Source: Thuidium tamariscinum
Taxonomy: Eukaryota; Streptophyta; Bryopsida; Hypnales; Thuidiaceae
Reading direction: 5' to 3'
Length of the DNA stretch: 64,000 nt
Assembly (NCBI GenBank): GCA_947034885.2
Contig: OX344750.2
Span: forward strand, 14,440,053-14,504,052
Below are positions 11,687 through 23,387 of the stretch, one piece after another; the stretch's first letter is position 1; each line of letters opens with the position of its first letter. The position numbers and the translations under genes are program-made. Below the pieces are notes generated by a model, which was not told the origin of the DNA, did not search any database, and worked only from the letters and a program-made list of their open reading frames with translations.

Positions 11687-13306
11687 GCGTTCACAGAAGC
11701 CTCAACCAAACACTCCCATCTACGGATGATGCTTGGAAACCACTTGTTACTATTGATCAATAAAAAAAAAACAAGCTTGTGCTTAATGTATTTCATGCTC
11801 AAAGTCATAATTATCCTAATTTATATTTGTTGTATATTTCAATAAATCAATTTAATTGCAAAAAAATATAGGATGTGTATGATCCTTCAAAAAATATTTA
11901 GTGACTTTCAAGGGATTTTGACTTTTGATTTTGTAAGTTACAAAATGCTGAAGTTCAAAGGGCAATGAGTCATTTTTAGGTAGAATTAACTATAGGATCT
12001 TGCAAAAAGCCAAGTCCTTATTATCTTTATAAATTTTGGTTTCAATCTAAGTCACAGATCTCAAGATTATAATATAAAATTGAAGTTTATTCCAAGTAAA
12101 TCCATATTTTGGCATAACTAGAGTTGTGCTTTGACAAACTCTTTTGAACACATAATATTTTAGAAATTTGGCATCTTACACTCATTCTCAAGATAGCTAA
12201 GTTCTACATATATGAAAACAAGTCTTGTATTTTTAGGGCCAAAAATGAATAAGAAAATGGTCTTGCAATAGTGACTACTTCATTGCTAAATTTCAAAAAT
12301 TATGAGATAAATGGAATTGATTTGTCACAAATTTGAATTCAAAATTCAAGATCAAGCATGGTAGAAAGAAATAACACAAGAAAAGAGATGCAATAGGAAA
12401 GAAAAAAAAATTGAAAAACGACTCAAATCCATATGCAAGATGTGTACTTTAGTAGTTGTCGCTAGATACAGAGCAAGGAGAGGTAAAAACATATATTCTT
12501 CCATCTTATTGGCCAAAGTTCTTTATCCAATGACTTTTTGATTCTTTGCCTTTAGACCACCCACACTTTTGAAATTCTTATTAATTCAATAGTGAATCTT
12601 CTTCTAATATTAAACACACCACTTCATAAAAAACTTTATTTTCTTGAGAATGAACCCAAGAATGAGTGATTTTTCATATTCCTAAGTCTATATATGGTTG
12701 CGCTAAAGATGGATTGACCATATTATGGTTGATGAAAATTTTAAGGGTTAAAATAATAAATATTTATGAAGCCATTCAATGATTCTACTAAAATTGTATG
12801 CCTCATTTGAGTCTTTTCATGTTGTTTTATTCACCAAAAGTTTTGATGTTTTTAGCCTATATGTACTCTTGACATAAATTTATTATTATAATGATCTCTT
12901 TTACATTAAAATAATAAAATATAGTCATAATTTACTCTTTGTATTTAAAGTAAATAAATTTATTTTAAGAATATATTCCTTTGCTTTAAAATAAAAGTTA
13001 TGCTCTCATCTTACTTACATTATATATTCACCACAATTTCATCAATTTGTTCAATTCTTTTGTCATGGCATCCTAGCAATCAATTGGTAGAAAAGACAAA
13101 GAGAAGAAGGAAGAGATTATTTACCAAAAGCAAAATTTTGAAAAAAATTAACTAATTTTATGGATTTGATGAAGGAAGCTAGAGAACCTTATTCAATTAG
13201 ATTTTGATGGAGACAATGCCAAAGGATGTACAAATTTAAAAAATATATATATCATTCTTTGCCAATTTACATTGAATCATAATATTCTTATAATTTCATT
13301 TTATAG

Positions 13307-13421
13307 AGAATACAATAGTCTATTTGAGAATAGGCACTATACACATTGTTGCCATAAAGTTTGTGCAAATTGTTTACCTAGATTTATTAAAGAAGGAAAA
13401 AAATGTAAAAAGTGTCCCAAT
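13307..13421 (+). pseudogene. Captured exon encoding half of a RING finger
   Basis: Between a TTTTATAG acceptor and a perfect GTAAGT donor, the plus strand reads in one open frame ending THCCHKVCANCLPRF followed by about ten residues and CKKCPN. This is C-x-H-x2-C-x2-C-x10-C-x2-C, the third to eighth zinc ligands of a C3HC4 RING. The first C-x2-C pair is not in this exon. The inverted arm on the minus strand (about 13,930-13,800) repeats it, but the last pair is changed to CNKY, so that copy has lost a ligand. I infer a host RING gene fragment carried in a transposon, or a remnant of the element's own gene. Confidence 0.5.
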
Positions 13422-14884
13422 GTAAGTAATATACTATGACGTAGTATATTTTTCCAAAATTGTGTAGAGATGTTGGGGTTGTGGAATTGTAGGGATTTTG
13501 AAATTGATAGTATATTGCAATTTCATGAAGTATTGGAGGATTTGGAGGGATGTAGAAAATTCACCTAATTAAACTTACATAGAAATAAAGGACTCTACAT
13601 AAAATACTTGCAATATAAAATACTAGATTTTGAAATAATACATTGGACTAGTAATTATTTTTTAAATTAGGTGAATTTTCTACATCCCTCCAATACTTCA
13701 TGAAATTGCAATATACTATCAATTTCAAAATCCCTACAATTCTACAATTCCAACATCTCTACACAATTTTGGAGATATACTACTCCGTAGTATATTACTT
13801 GCATTGGGATATTTATTACATTTTTCCCCTTCTTCAATAAACCTAGGTAAGCAATTTGCACAAACTTTATGGCAACAATGTGTATAGTGCCTATGCTCAA
13901 ATAGACTATTGTATTCTCTATAAAATGCAATTACAAAAATATTATGCTTCAATGTAAATTGGCAAGGAATGATATATATTTTAAGGGATCATACACATCT
14001 TATATTTTTTGCAATTCAATTTATTTTTTGGAAAATCAAAAAATATGAATTAGTATAATTATGACTTTTAGTATGAGATACATTAAGCACAAGCTTGTTT
14101 TTTTTATTGATAAGTAGTAACAAGTGGTAACAAGTGGTTTGTGAGCATCATACGTAGATGTGAGCGTTAGGTCACAGCTTGTGTGAACACTGCTACCTTT
14201 GTTTGGCATTTAGGGAGGCTACATTTAGGCCAAACCTTAGTACCGTATAGTGAGTATATCCAAAATCATTTAGTTTCTTAAACCATCACCGAAAAAAAAA
14301 GTTATGAAATGGTTTTCAATTGTGGTAGAAGTTGTCAATGACTAGTTTATAGTGGTTAGTGATTACAACACAATGTTTACAGGTTCAAGGCAATTGTTAA
14401 TGAGGTATTTAATGAAGATTGTTAAGATGATAGTGGAATTATTATGGGAAAAAGAGCTGAAATGATCATGTGTCATAGAGAACCATCCTAGTAGTTCATT
14501 TTGAATATTAAATAGAAATGGCACAACTTTCTTCACATTTTGGGGCAGTTTCCAACTTTATCTCTGTTACTTCTGCCAACTTGAGCATGCAACTTCTTCA
14601 ATGCTACAACTCCATTTCAGTGTAGTCTACAAATGCTTTGAAACACTCTACTACCAAAACTTTATACCCCTACCATTGTGTCATATTTTGGAAAATCAAG
14701 AAATTGATTGCAATTCCATTCCCTATCTTCAACTCTCCTTCACCTCTTCAGTTCAATCTTCACCATTATATCTTGAAGATACCCACAACCCAATTCCTAG
14801 CACTTTTAGGTGCACCTACTTTAATCCACCACCATCACTACTACACTAGTTGTAAGGTAGGTAAATCCACATCTATGTGTTTAA

Positions 14885-15770
14885 ACCCTCGAGGCCCAAC
14901 AACTTTTTAACAATCAAGTTTTTCAATGAATCATGCTACTTTGATATATTTTTGCACGTTAATGAGCTTGAAATTTTTTTACTTCAATTGTACAAAAGTG
15001 AAAATTTTATTTTTTTATATATATGGAATTAATTGTAGATCATTTTGACCATTGGATTTTTGGATTTTAATAATTATGGATGATCAACTTTTGAGGCAAA
15101 AAAAACATATTTTGGAGAGAAAACTTTATAAGAAGATGAATAATGCTTTTTTATCCCTTGAAAAATATAGGCTTGGAATCTAAGGCAAATGCAGTATTTT
15201 TTTATTTAAAAGATTGAAAAATAAAAATACTCCATCAAATTTGTACACATTTTCAAATTAAAAGAGTGGAAAGCCGAAATTGACCGAATTGGATCCTAAG
15301 TTTGTTTTCTGAAGATTAGATATATGTAAATTTTTGAAATTTAACACTTTTTATTATTATCAAATTGTTTAGAACATCTTCAAAAGAAATTTCGAATCAT
15401 TGTGAATATTTTGTATTCTTAATCACAGTAGATTGAACCTTTTATTTTAAAATTGCTAAAAATAATAATTTGAAATTTTTTTCTTCAAATCTTCTTTGTC
15501 TATAAAGAATAAAGACTAAACATCAAGAAGACAAAATATTTTTTGCATATCTACTACTGCTTTCTTTGAAAAGACGTTATATTTGCTCATTTTTCCCATT
15601 AGACTACATTTCCTAACTAAAATTTTAAATACTTCTCACATTCAAATTTTGAAAATTAGATAATGCAACAAGTATGTAAACTTGTTAGTCTACAAGATCC
15701 TAGTTTACAAAATGTTGAGATTTGCTTCACTCTAGCTATTGAAAATTTGCCATTGAAAATTTAAGAATGA
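14885..15770. repeat. Uninterrupted copy of dispersed repeat
   Basis: This segment aligns in order with 4,070-6,240 once the two insertions there are removed. At 15,352-15,360 it has ATTGTTTAGAACATC where the other copy carries a TTAA element, which makes it a natural unfilled-site reference. No gene is seen. Confidence 0.7.
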
Positions 15771-17110
15771 TACATTATGTCCCTTTAGTCCTTGAGGGTT
15801 AAGGGTTTAGGGTGTTTAGAAGAATTTAGAAAGTTGAAAGAAGCATTCAAAAGATTAGCCTTTTGAAGGTAGTTGAAGAATGGAAAAAATACTTGAAATA
15901 ATTGCATAGAACTTATGGTATTGAAGGCCAAAGTTGGCACTCATATGTCCCTACTTCCACTCATAAGCCAATACTATTACTTCCTAAGATAGAGACTTTC
16001 TAAACAATTCATTGTGTGCCATCTTTTGAGTGGATAGTGAGGCGAGGTTCCGCCTCACCATCCACTCAAATGATTATTAATTTTTTTTAATAAATTCAGC
16101 CCCCTCCTACCTCTCAAAAAAATTAATTTTTAAAATTTTAAAATTTTCATATCCCATTCCCACCCCTCCCCCTCCTCCCCCTCCTCTTCTACTTTTCAGA
16201 AACCAATGTTAATACAAACAATATGGGACAATTCCCATATTTGTCCCACATCCATCACCGTCAATCAACATTGCCACATCGATGACTTCTATTTTTCCCC
16301 TCCTAAGCAGATCAACGTTGGGGGAGGGGCTTCATTTATTTTCTCCTCAGATCAACAGCTGATACTCAATAGGAGGTGGGTGTCGTCTTTTCAGTGGATA
16401 GTTGGCTACTAAAATAAAATATGTTCAATAATGAACTCTATTACAACCACTACAAGACCTTCATTTCAACTTTGTCATCATTTACCAAATTTTTGGTGAA
16501 TAATCTATATACAAATGTGGAGCTCCAATGAGTAGTCTAGATAGAGGAGTGAAATTTGACAATGCAATTCATTTCTATCGTCAACCTCTTTTGCTAATAA
16601 GTCACAATTGAAATGTCTAAATCAATCCTTGACAAACCACCACCTCCACCCCACTCCAATCCATACCTTTATAACTCATGAAAGCTTGTTTTATACTAGA
16701 TCCAGCTCACAATACTAAAGTGTACAATGAAAAGGCCTTCTATAGAAGGCTGCATTAGGACCTAGTGAGAAAAAGATTCACCTACCTTAGTTGTGTGACT
16801 CCCACATCTCACTTGCACCAAGTTTGAAAAGCTTTTTCCTCTAATTTTTGGATGGTAAGCAATCAATTCTAGTGTATGTCATACTTGACCTTCACCTTCT
16901 CCCTCCAAATAAGCTATATTTGAAGGGGTCACTAACCCCTCTACGTGCTACATATTCTCATGGATTAGCAAGTCATTGTAATTAATGATAGGGTATTTAT
17001 TGCTTGTACAAGTTCTTTGACCTGAGAATGATTGGAAGTATATTTTAGCAAATTGTACTATTGGGAATACAAGTGGCAATTCCGTCTAAACTGGACAGAT
17101 CTCAACTAAC
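15771..17110. other. Gene-free spacer with a hairpin and pyrimidine tract
   Basis: A 46-base hairpin lies at 16,025-16,070: arms of 20 with one mismatch, TTTGAGTGGATAGTGAGGCG and CGCCTCACCATCCACTCAAA. A pure C/T-rich tract follows at about 16,150-16,196 and ends in TTTTCAG, resembling a 3' splice site. The open frame after it (16,206-16,412, plus) has no recognisable domain. No gene is supported. Confidence 0.45.
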
Positions 17111-17690
17111 AGAGGAGGCTCCAAAACCACTCACCTTTTGAAATATATATTTTTGGTACATGATGCTTTTTGATCTTTAGAATAATGTACAAACAACGAA
17201 CATTTGAGGAGGTGGGCGGTTTTGGAGCCCTATGCCATAAGGTAGATACACCCAAAAGCGCCACTTATTCATACTGAGCCTAGTTCTTGCTATTAATGAG
17301 TTCAAATTTTTATGTAGTCTTGTTGGCAAGTGAAAGCATGTTCCAACGCACCAAAGAACGCAGGATTTGGATACCGTATGCAAAAGTTATTAACAATCAA
17401 AGTCTGTTTTAGAAAGCGCCATCTACAGTCTGTGAACATGACTGATTTCAGAAATGTATGTGCACTGTAGATGGTGCTTTTAGGAACAGGGCGCTTTTGG
17501 GTGTACCTACCTTATTGACTTCAGAAATTCATAACTAACTCTCCAGAGCTCCAAAAAATATGAAACAAATGCCTATTCAAGCTATCTTTCAAGAAAAATT
17601 CACTGGAAAATACTTCAAGATGTTCGACCTGCCCAAAATTCTGTTCCAGCCCTTAGATGGTCGGTTTATGGACCTCCTCCTCCCCTGAAA
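17110..17690. repeat. Decayed long repeat interrupted by a MITE
   Basis: The flanks resemble the 10,142-10,456 element (GAGCCCTATG...GACTTCAGAAATTCATAACTAA, then CCAAAAAATATGAAACAA and the CAGCCCTTAGATGGTCGG region). The sequence is cut by the 273-bp MITE at 17,240-17,512. Confidence 0.6.
17240..17512. mobile_element. AGGTAGG MITE, copy 1 (273 bp)
   Basis: Inverted ends are AGGTAGATACACCCAAAAGC and GCTTTTGGGTGTACCTACCT (the latter read on the plus strand), each next to TA. It is exactly as long as the second copy at 58,649-58,921, which lies in the opposite orientation. TA borders and a small size fit Tc1/mariner-type MITEs, though TA inside the palindromic ends cannot be distinguished from terminal sequence. 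Confidence 0.8.
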
Positions 17691-17999
17691 GGGGCTGTGA
17701 TAATTGGAGGGTTGCAGGAGATGCTCTTACTGCCAGGTGTGAGGCCCTTTATAATTAATAAGACCGACATTTTTGGATGTCACATTTCAAACAGTACTCT
17801 ACATAATGTCGGTTTTTGGTGAAGCATAGGTGCTGACTGTTCAGTATTCCTAGCTTGATGCTTTTCAAAAAGCCCGGAAAGTGAGGAACATCTGAAGATC
17901 TCGTCATTTAAGAGCAAAATATAATATAATGCTTTTGACCAAAAAACATACTCGTCGTACAAAGGAGTAGCAATCATTTGAAATTTAAATCTGAATTTA

Positions 18000-18558
18000 G
18001 GGAAAAAGACTAAAAAAAATGTATACAAACATTTGCGATAATGATGGAAGATATGAAGGTTCAGATGGGATCTACAGCTCGCCATCTACAAGTCCCACTT
18101 GCACATGATTACGAAAACGTTCCATAAGCACATACTTGATAACTGGACTACCCCTCGGGCACGAGGGCTTTACCTACGTAGATCGCAAGTACCACACTTC
18201 CGACTTTCGCTAATCGAGGTCAGAAACAAGGTCAATGTATAATGAAAAATGTCAAGTAGTCTTAATCCTACAACTGCCCACCATGTCTACCTCACTCCGC
18301 ACTTTGCCACTTTGAGAGACCATAACTTAGACACACATGTCTCTCTACGAAAGTACATCAAAACCACTGCATATCGAAGACACTAGGATGCTTTGCTCAA
18401 GCTTCTTGCACTGCATTGACTGTAGCGACAGTCACAACCCTTATAAAGCAGACTATATGCAGAGTACACCAACACCACAAAATCAAAAGATGCCAAGTGA
18501 AAATTCGAAGTTCACTCGAGGAGGGGACACAGGGATATTGAAGTGATTGCGGTGCATC
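18000..18558 (-). other. Kinase 3' untranslated and downstream region
   Basis: This sequence follows the TGA at 18,561-18,559 on the minus strand. Base composition remains gene-like (less AT-rich) to about 18,050. The open frames here (for example 18,337-18,546, plus) are antisense to the transcript and match nothing I recognise. I did not identify a clear poly(A) signal. Confidence 0.4.
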
Positions 18559-21495
18559 TCACTCTGGCCCTTGATATCCTCCTGGTTGAGGCGCAGGTCT
18601 GGCTGACAACAACGGTTGCAGCGCTTTGACAACGATGCTCATATTGGGACGAAAGTCTGCCTCATATTGAACGCATAGGGCTGCAACAGCTGCCATCTGA
18701 AAAAATTCCAAATTTACCGAAAGAAGGTTATGACCATTCCCACAGAGAATTTGTAAATCTCTAATTTGTAAAACTAAAAGTAGCTCATCTAACTGCAGGC
18801 ACCTAAACCATCATAGGGCACCCTTGTTCTTGCAAGAAAGATGAAGATTCAAACGCAAGGCAACAAGATCCATGTCATGAAGCTCACCTTAGCTACGGCC
18901 TTGGCGGGATACTCGGACCTCAGTTTCGGATCAACACACTGCTTCACCTTGTCTTCACTCAGTCTTGGTGTTGCCTGCAGGTATAACCATACAAAATTAG
19001 AAAAGTAAACTAGCAAGTAAACCACCGCTATGAATAGAACAAAGTCACCAGGCCCACACAATGAAGAGGTACTCACTCAACTTTCACAGTTTCTTCCCTG
19101 AGTATGCAAACATGCACCGAGCGTAACTAAAGACGCTAAACATAAAAGTAAGAGGAGAAATACAAGAGGTAAGAAGAGAAATACAAGAACTTCTAGTTTA
19201 CGAGACATTCCCAGGATCAAATAGAAGAGCCAAAAATTAGATAGAGTTAAAACCACACTAAACCTACCCAGGTCACGAGACTCTGTTGCCCACGAGGCAT
19301 TGTGGGATCGACAGGTTTTCTCCCAGTAAGAAGTTCCAAGAGAACCACTCCAAAACTGTAAACGTCACTCTTCTGAGTCAGCTGTCCTGTCATTGCATAC
19401 CTGAAAACAGTGGGTCAGAATATAGAACAAACTAAAAAAAATAAAGATATAACCTTACCCAGTACTCAATGCACACATCAGTATCATATCAACAATGCAC
19501 GTGGCAGAATAGAAGTGGCAGTCTGAGTTATGCACATCCAAGAAGGAAGCATTGCTCTTTACTAAAATGGTATATGCATTTAAAATAATCTAACATCCTA
19601 CCTGTCATCCTACCTAACATCCTATCTGTCAGTTAACAGATCATCTCCTTCCAACTTGTCCAAGAGATTGACACTACATTTTGTTACATGAGAACGACCA
19701 GACACACCGTCATTAAGAGCGCAGGTGCCATCCTCAGATATTAAGGTCAAACACAAGCAAACCAGTGGCAGAAAATCAACCAGTCAAATTCTGAGCATTC
19801 TGGTTCAGAAGAGCACCCAAACAATATTACACTTACTCTGGAGCGTGATAGCCAAAAGTTCCAAGAACACGAGTAGAGTGTAAACGTGCAGCCATATCAG
19901 GTGCCTGATTCGACAGGTTGAAGTCAGCAATCTTTGCCACATACGAATCGAAAAGCAGAACGTTGCTAGACTTGATGTCCCGATGAATAATAGATGGTTG
20001 AGCCTTCTCATGTAGATACTCCAAACCCCTTGCAGCACCAACCGCTATTTTCACACGCTGCATCCAATCCAAGACCGGCCCGGGCTGAGCACCCTTCACG
20101 CCCTTCCTGCCTGCAAGCCAAAGGGTGTTTCATAATAACACTTCTCCGGGTATTCTCCAGGTCTCATTCAAATACTAGTAGCAATTATCAGAGAAATGAG
20201 TCATCGACGTCAATGGACCCGGAATGTACACTTGCTGAAGAAAACCGAGGGCATGAATGTGGAGGCACCTAGGAATTCTTCCGCGCCTCATCAGCCGGTA
20301 TTAAAAAAAACGATGAACATAGCTAGACAACATTTACATTAAAATGGTAATAAGAATAGCTGAACAGAATTGAACTAAAATATTCATGCATGTACAGAAC
20401 GCTCATAGCAATAAACAGAATTTGAATGCGTCTATGTGAGTATACCGTGAAGAATGTCATGCAGAGAACCCATGGTAGCATATTCATATGCCAAAACCCG
20501 CAGTTGCCCCTCTAAGCAGTAACCGATCAGCTCAACCACGTTCTCGTGCTTCAATCTTGACACAAGAGAGACCTGCAAATTCCAAAGGTCAACTCAAACT
20601 CGAACTTGACAACTTTCAAAGAGAAAAACAATGTCTCCACAAGCAAAACTCAACACGTTAATGTCGGGAATGAATCTAATGCTACCAGACTTCCGCTAGG
20701 TTCGACGTTTCTCTCACTCCCCCGTTACAACACCATACTAGGGTTCCCAGAGCATAAATTCCATCCTAGTCTCATTCAAATAGGTAGCAAACGGTATACC
20801 TGCGACAGAAACTCTTGATCAGGTTGTGCACTGGCATCCAACTTCTTGATGGCAGCCACGCGATCCTGAAGTGTAGCGTAATAAACCCTTCCATAGGAAC
20901 CTTCACCAATCAATGACTTTGGTCCGAAATTATCTGTAGATTCTCTTATCTCCTCCATCAACAGCTGTGGAGCTTGAATGGGCTGAATCTTCGTAGCTTG
21001 ACCACCCCTCTGAGGCTGATCTCCTGCCGCCCGCTGATTTCCTTGGTGACCTACCACAAATCCAGAATCGTGACACAATCCTCAGCACTACATATGCTTC
21101 TTCCAGTTCCAAAACAGCGAGTTGTATGACTGAGACACAACAGCCTAGATTTTGGTAAGTCACATAAAACTGTACAATTTTTCCTCTTCTGACGAATGCC
21201 CCCTCACTGGCTCACTTTAATAGCCAAATTCAGCCAAATTCTTTCAATGCATCCGTCGCACAGTCCTAAAAACAGAACTACATAATACTAGTAAGTCCTA
21301 CTAATACTAGTGAACGACGTTGGACACCCAAAAAAACATAGCCTTCCGACACTACAACGAGCAGATTGACCACAAAGGCAGCTTTCACACAATCTTACCA
21401 GGGTTCCCATTGTGCCCAGAGAATTGGTGGTGCGCCTCATTAGAAACTTTATTAAAATCTTCCTCTTCAGCGGTACAGCAACACCAACCACCCAT
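18559..21495 (-). CDS. Pti1-like receptor-like cytoplasmic protein kinase
   Basis: A serine/threonine kinase of the Pti1-like (RLCK VIII) family, 368 residues. Exons, 5' to 3' on the minus strand: 21,495-21,399, 21,050-20,800, 20,572-20,446, 20,110-19,837, 19,400-19,268, 18,974-18,888 and 18,696-18,559 (stop TGA). All introns are GT/AG and phases agree. The N-terminus [13 protein letters not shown] has Gly2 and three Cys, which suggests myristoylation/palmitoylation and membrane anchoring. The glycine loop GEGSYGRV is at 81-88, the ATP-binding Lys in AIKKLD at 101, and HRDIKSSN at 201-208. DFG is replaced by DFN (221-223), as is usual in this family. GYHAPEY is at 246-251. The short Pro-rich tail (354-368) also fits. 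Family members act downstream of receptor kinases such as the AGC kinase OXI1 in stress and defence signalling. Length matches the usual 360-370. Confidence in family is very high. Confidence 0.96.
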
Positions 21496-21624
21496 CTCTA
21501 CTCAGAAGCTTAAGACCACGAACTGTCCACGATTGTATCAGCTCCTTTACATGCTCTGCAACCACTGTAACTCCGAAACCTGCGGCATCGAATAAACTGT
21601 AAGTACCGCGCGACGTTCACTTTC
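21496..21624 (-). other. 5' leader part of kinase exon 2
   Basis: A strong acceptor, TTTTTTATTTTCAG, ends at 21,625, so the leader segment of the start-codon exon is probably 21,624-21,496. A second AG (GCCGCAG) lies about 50 bases further on. The start ATG at 21,495 is chosen because it gives a Cys-rich Pti1 N-terminus in phase with the rest; no in-frame ATG exists nearer the kinase domain. Confidence 0.6.
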
Positions 21625-22942
21625 CTGAAAATAAAAAATTTGAAGCCTAATCCTGCCACGCTCAATCCGAAATGACAACACTGACTAAAGTAGACTACTA
21701 GGGCAGTCCCACTCTGTCAGTCACGCAATGTCGGAACATAAGGGATATCAAAATCTCAACTTCTAAGTCGCGATACTCACTGAGAACATAATGTAACTGA
21801 TGACCCAGAAGCACGGAGACAATAATCCAACTCGCAAACAATCTAATAGATGCTTTCCATATCTCTAGAGTCTCGTCGTATCGGTTCCACAGCTCTAAGC
21901 ATAGACTGAACAAAGGAGCACCGTCAATTTCGAACAATGAAATCAAAAAGCGCACGTGGCAGAAAACCAAAACACCTAGGGTGAGCTGAAATATAGGGTA
22001 CAGATTTCCCGGCTTTCCCAGAAAGCAAACAACAGGAATCTCTGTTGCAAGAAACATCCACAAAGCAAAAACACTACCACTACGACGAGATGACCTACAC
22101 TGATTTCAACACGCCCCTTGACCATAACATTACCATCCCCCGACACTAACGCTTTAACATCCAATTCATTGTCTTACAAACTATAGCTGCAGTAAAGAGA
22201 AACCTCAAACATAAACTGCAAAAGCTAACATGCCAAAAACAAAAAACAGTGAAAGTGCGCTAAAAGATAGGCTACGAAACCCCTAACTTCCACATATCAA
22301 CAAAAACGGCACAAACGCTATGTCTAGAATTTCCACACAAAAGACACAAAAACACCACACAAAACAAAACCACGATATACCCTAGCATACTAATTCCACC
22401 ATCCCATCCCCACCCCACCCCACCCCACCCCACCCGTAGCAAATTCTTTCACCACCCTTGTAGCAACTACAAAAGCCACCTACTAAGCTCAAACACATCC
22501 CCTCGCTTCCACATAACAACCAACACTCCAGAACCCAAGTCGCCGATACTATAAAATCCCCTTATTATTAGTCTCCTCAGTTCACACCATCCCCATCCCC
22601 CGAAGTTACCGGCACCACTACCACCAAAATAGCTTCCACCCAAGCTACCCAAACCTACCGACAGCAAGCCCAAAAGCCAACCCTGCCAACCCCGAAAACC
22701 TTGAAAGCTCGATCCCGAAGGAAACCAAAGCGCAGAGCCCAAGCCCGCAGTAGAAATTCACGCCGTGAAGTCCCGAGAACGTGGATCTGACGAACCTAAG
22801 CAGCTCCCATGGACGAATCGCTCCAAACGACGCAGGGTACGATCCCGACCCTAAAAACCGGGAGGGCAAGAGTGAAGCGCGAGAAGAGAGTGCGAGAGCG
22901 GGAGCGATGGCGGGATTGGGCGAGGAAGGCAAGCTGGCTTAC
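21625..22942 (-). other. Intron in the kinase 5' leader
   Basis: On the minus strand CACTCAG is followed by GTAAGCC at 22,942, a near-consensus donor, and pairs with the acceptor at 21,625. The roughly 1.3-kb intron holds a (CCCCA)n-type microsatellite at about 22,404-22,436 and several chance open frames (for example 21,698-22,063 and 22,467-22,742, minus). Leader introns are common in plant signalling genes and can raise expression. Confidence 0.55.
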
Positions 22943-23140
22943 CTGAGTGAAACGGGGAGCGGAGTGGAGCGCGCGCGCGAGCGAGAGGCGCAGGGGAGAG
23001 AGGGCGAGAGAATGCGAGAGAGAGCTGCTGGAACGACGGAGGGAACTGAGGTTGGGATCGACGGAGCTTGACCGCTTCGCCGGGTTCTTCGTTCTTCGTT
23101 CTTCGTTGTCTGCACGGGGCGAGACTGACTGGACGCCAGA
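22943..23140 (-). promoter_or_regulatory. Kinase leader exon and GC-rich promoter island
   Basis: This is one of the few GC-rich, CpG-containing stretches in the window. On the minus strand it is pyrimidine-rich (CTCTC runs at about 22,990-23,030) and begins with three tandem GAAGAAC units (23,085-23,107), typical of a plant 5' leader. I see no clear TATA box upstream. The exact transcription start is not determinable. Confidence 0.5.
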
Positions 23141-23248
23141 CTGAAAGGAGTTCTAATTTTACCGGTTCGGGGGTTTGATTCCCTGACTGACTGGCTGCTG
23201 CAGGGCCCCGTTTATGGCGGTCCCGGCTGGGGGTGGAGGGGTCAGCAT

Positions 23249-23379
23249 CAGTGATCTCAGAACAAATTCAGGGTTTTTAGTCAAATGTTCATTTTTGGAA
23301 GATTTTTTAAAATTTATACAAAGGGCATGAAAAAATTAAGTAGAAAATGAGCAAAATTTAGCCAGTTTTGGGATCACTG
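23249..23379. mobile_element. hAT-type MITE with perfect 8-bp duplication
   Basis: Ends CAGTGATCTCAGAAC and GTTTTGGGATCACTG form 15-base inverted repeats with two mismatches. The direct repeat GTCAGCAT flanks both sides exactly (23,241-23,248 and 23,380-23,387). An 8-bp duplication with a CA-N-TG type end and 131 bp of length fit a non-autonomous hAT element. It lies about 100 bases upstream of the kinase leader exon, so it may affect that promoter. Confidence 0.88.
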
Positions 23380-23387
23380 GTCAGCAT

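Larger units (their letters stand above)
10708..14240. mobile_element. Composite fold-back element with long inverted arms
   Basis: The right arm (about 13,662-14,240) is matched in reverse by three left pieces: about 10,708-10,762, 11,689-11,888 and 13,240-13,565. The left arm is split by a GC-rich 0.9-kb insertion (10,763-11,686) and by about 1.35 kb of AT-rich DNA (11,889-13,239). The loop is about 13,566-13,661. Pairing landmarks are GGTAGCAGTGTTCAC / GTGAACACTGCTACC and AACAAGCTTGTGCTTAATGT with its reverse near 14,080-14,100. Arms of more than 500 bases plus a captured exon recall Mutator-like or fold-back elements. I could not define a target duplication at the outer ends. Confidence 0.7.

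Noticed and set aside
20776..21078. An apparent kinase start at 21,078 giving [13 protein letters not shown]
   Set aside because: The first codon is TTG, and the region before 21,050 is intron ending GTGGTAG. The upstream exon at 21,495-21,399 supplies a real ATG and joins in phase.
21698..22063. 121-codon open frame (minus) with several hydrophobic stretches
   Set aside because: It lies inside the predicted leader intron of the kinase gene, and I recognise no family in it. The hydrophobicity is a by-product of T-rich intron sequence.
22404..22436. CCCCA-type run as a telomere-like tract
   Set aside because: The unit is five bases (CCCCA), not the plant telomere repeat, and short. It is a simple microsatellite.
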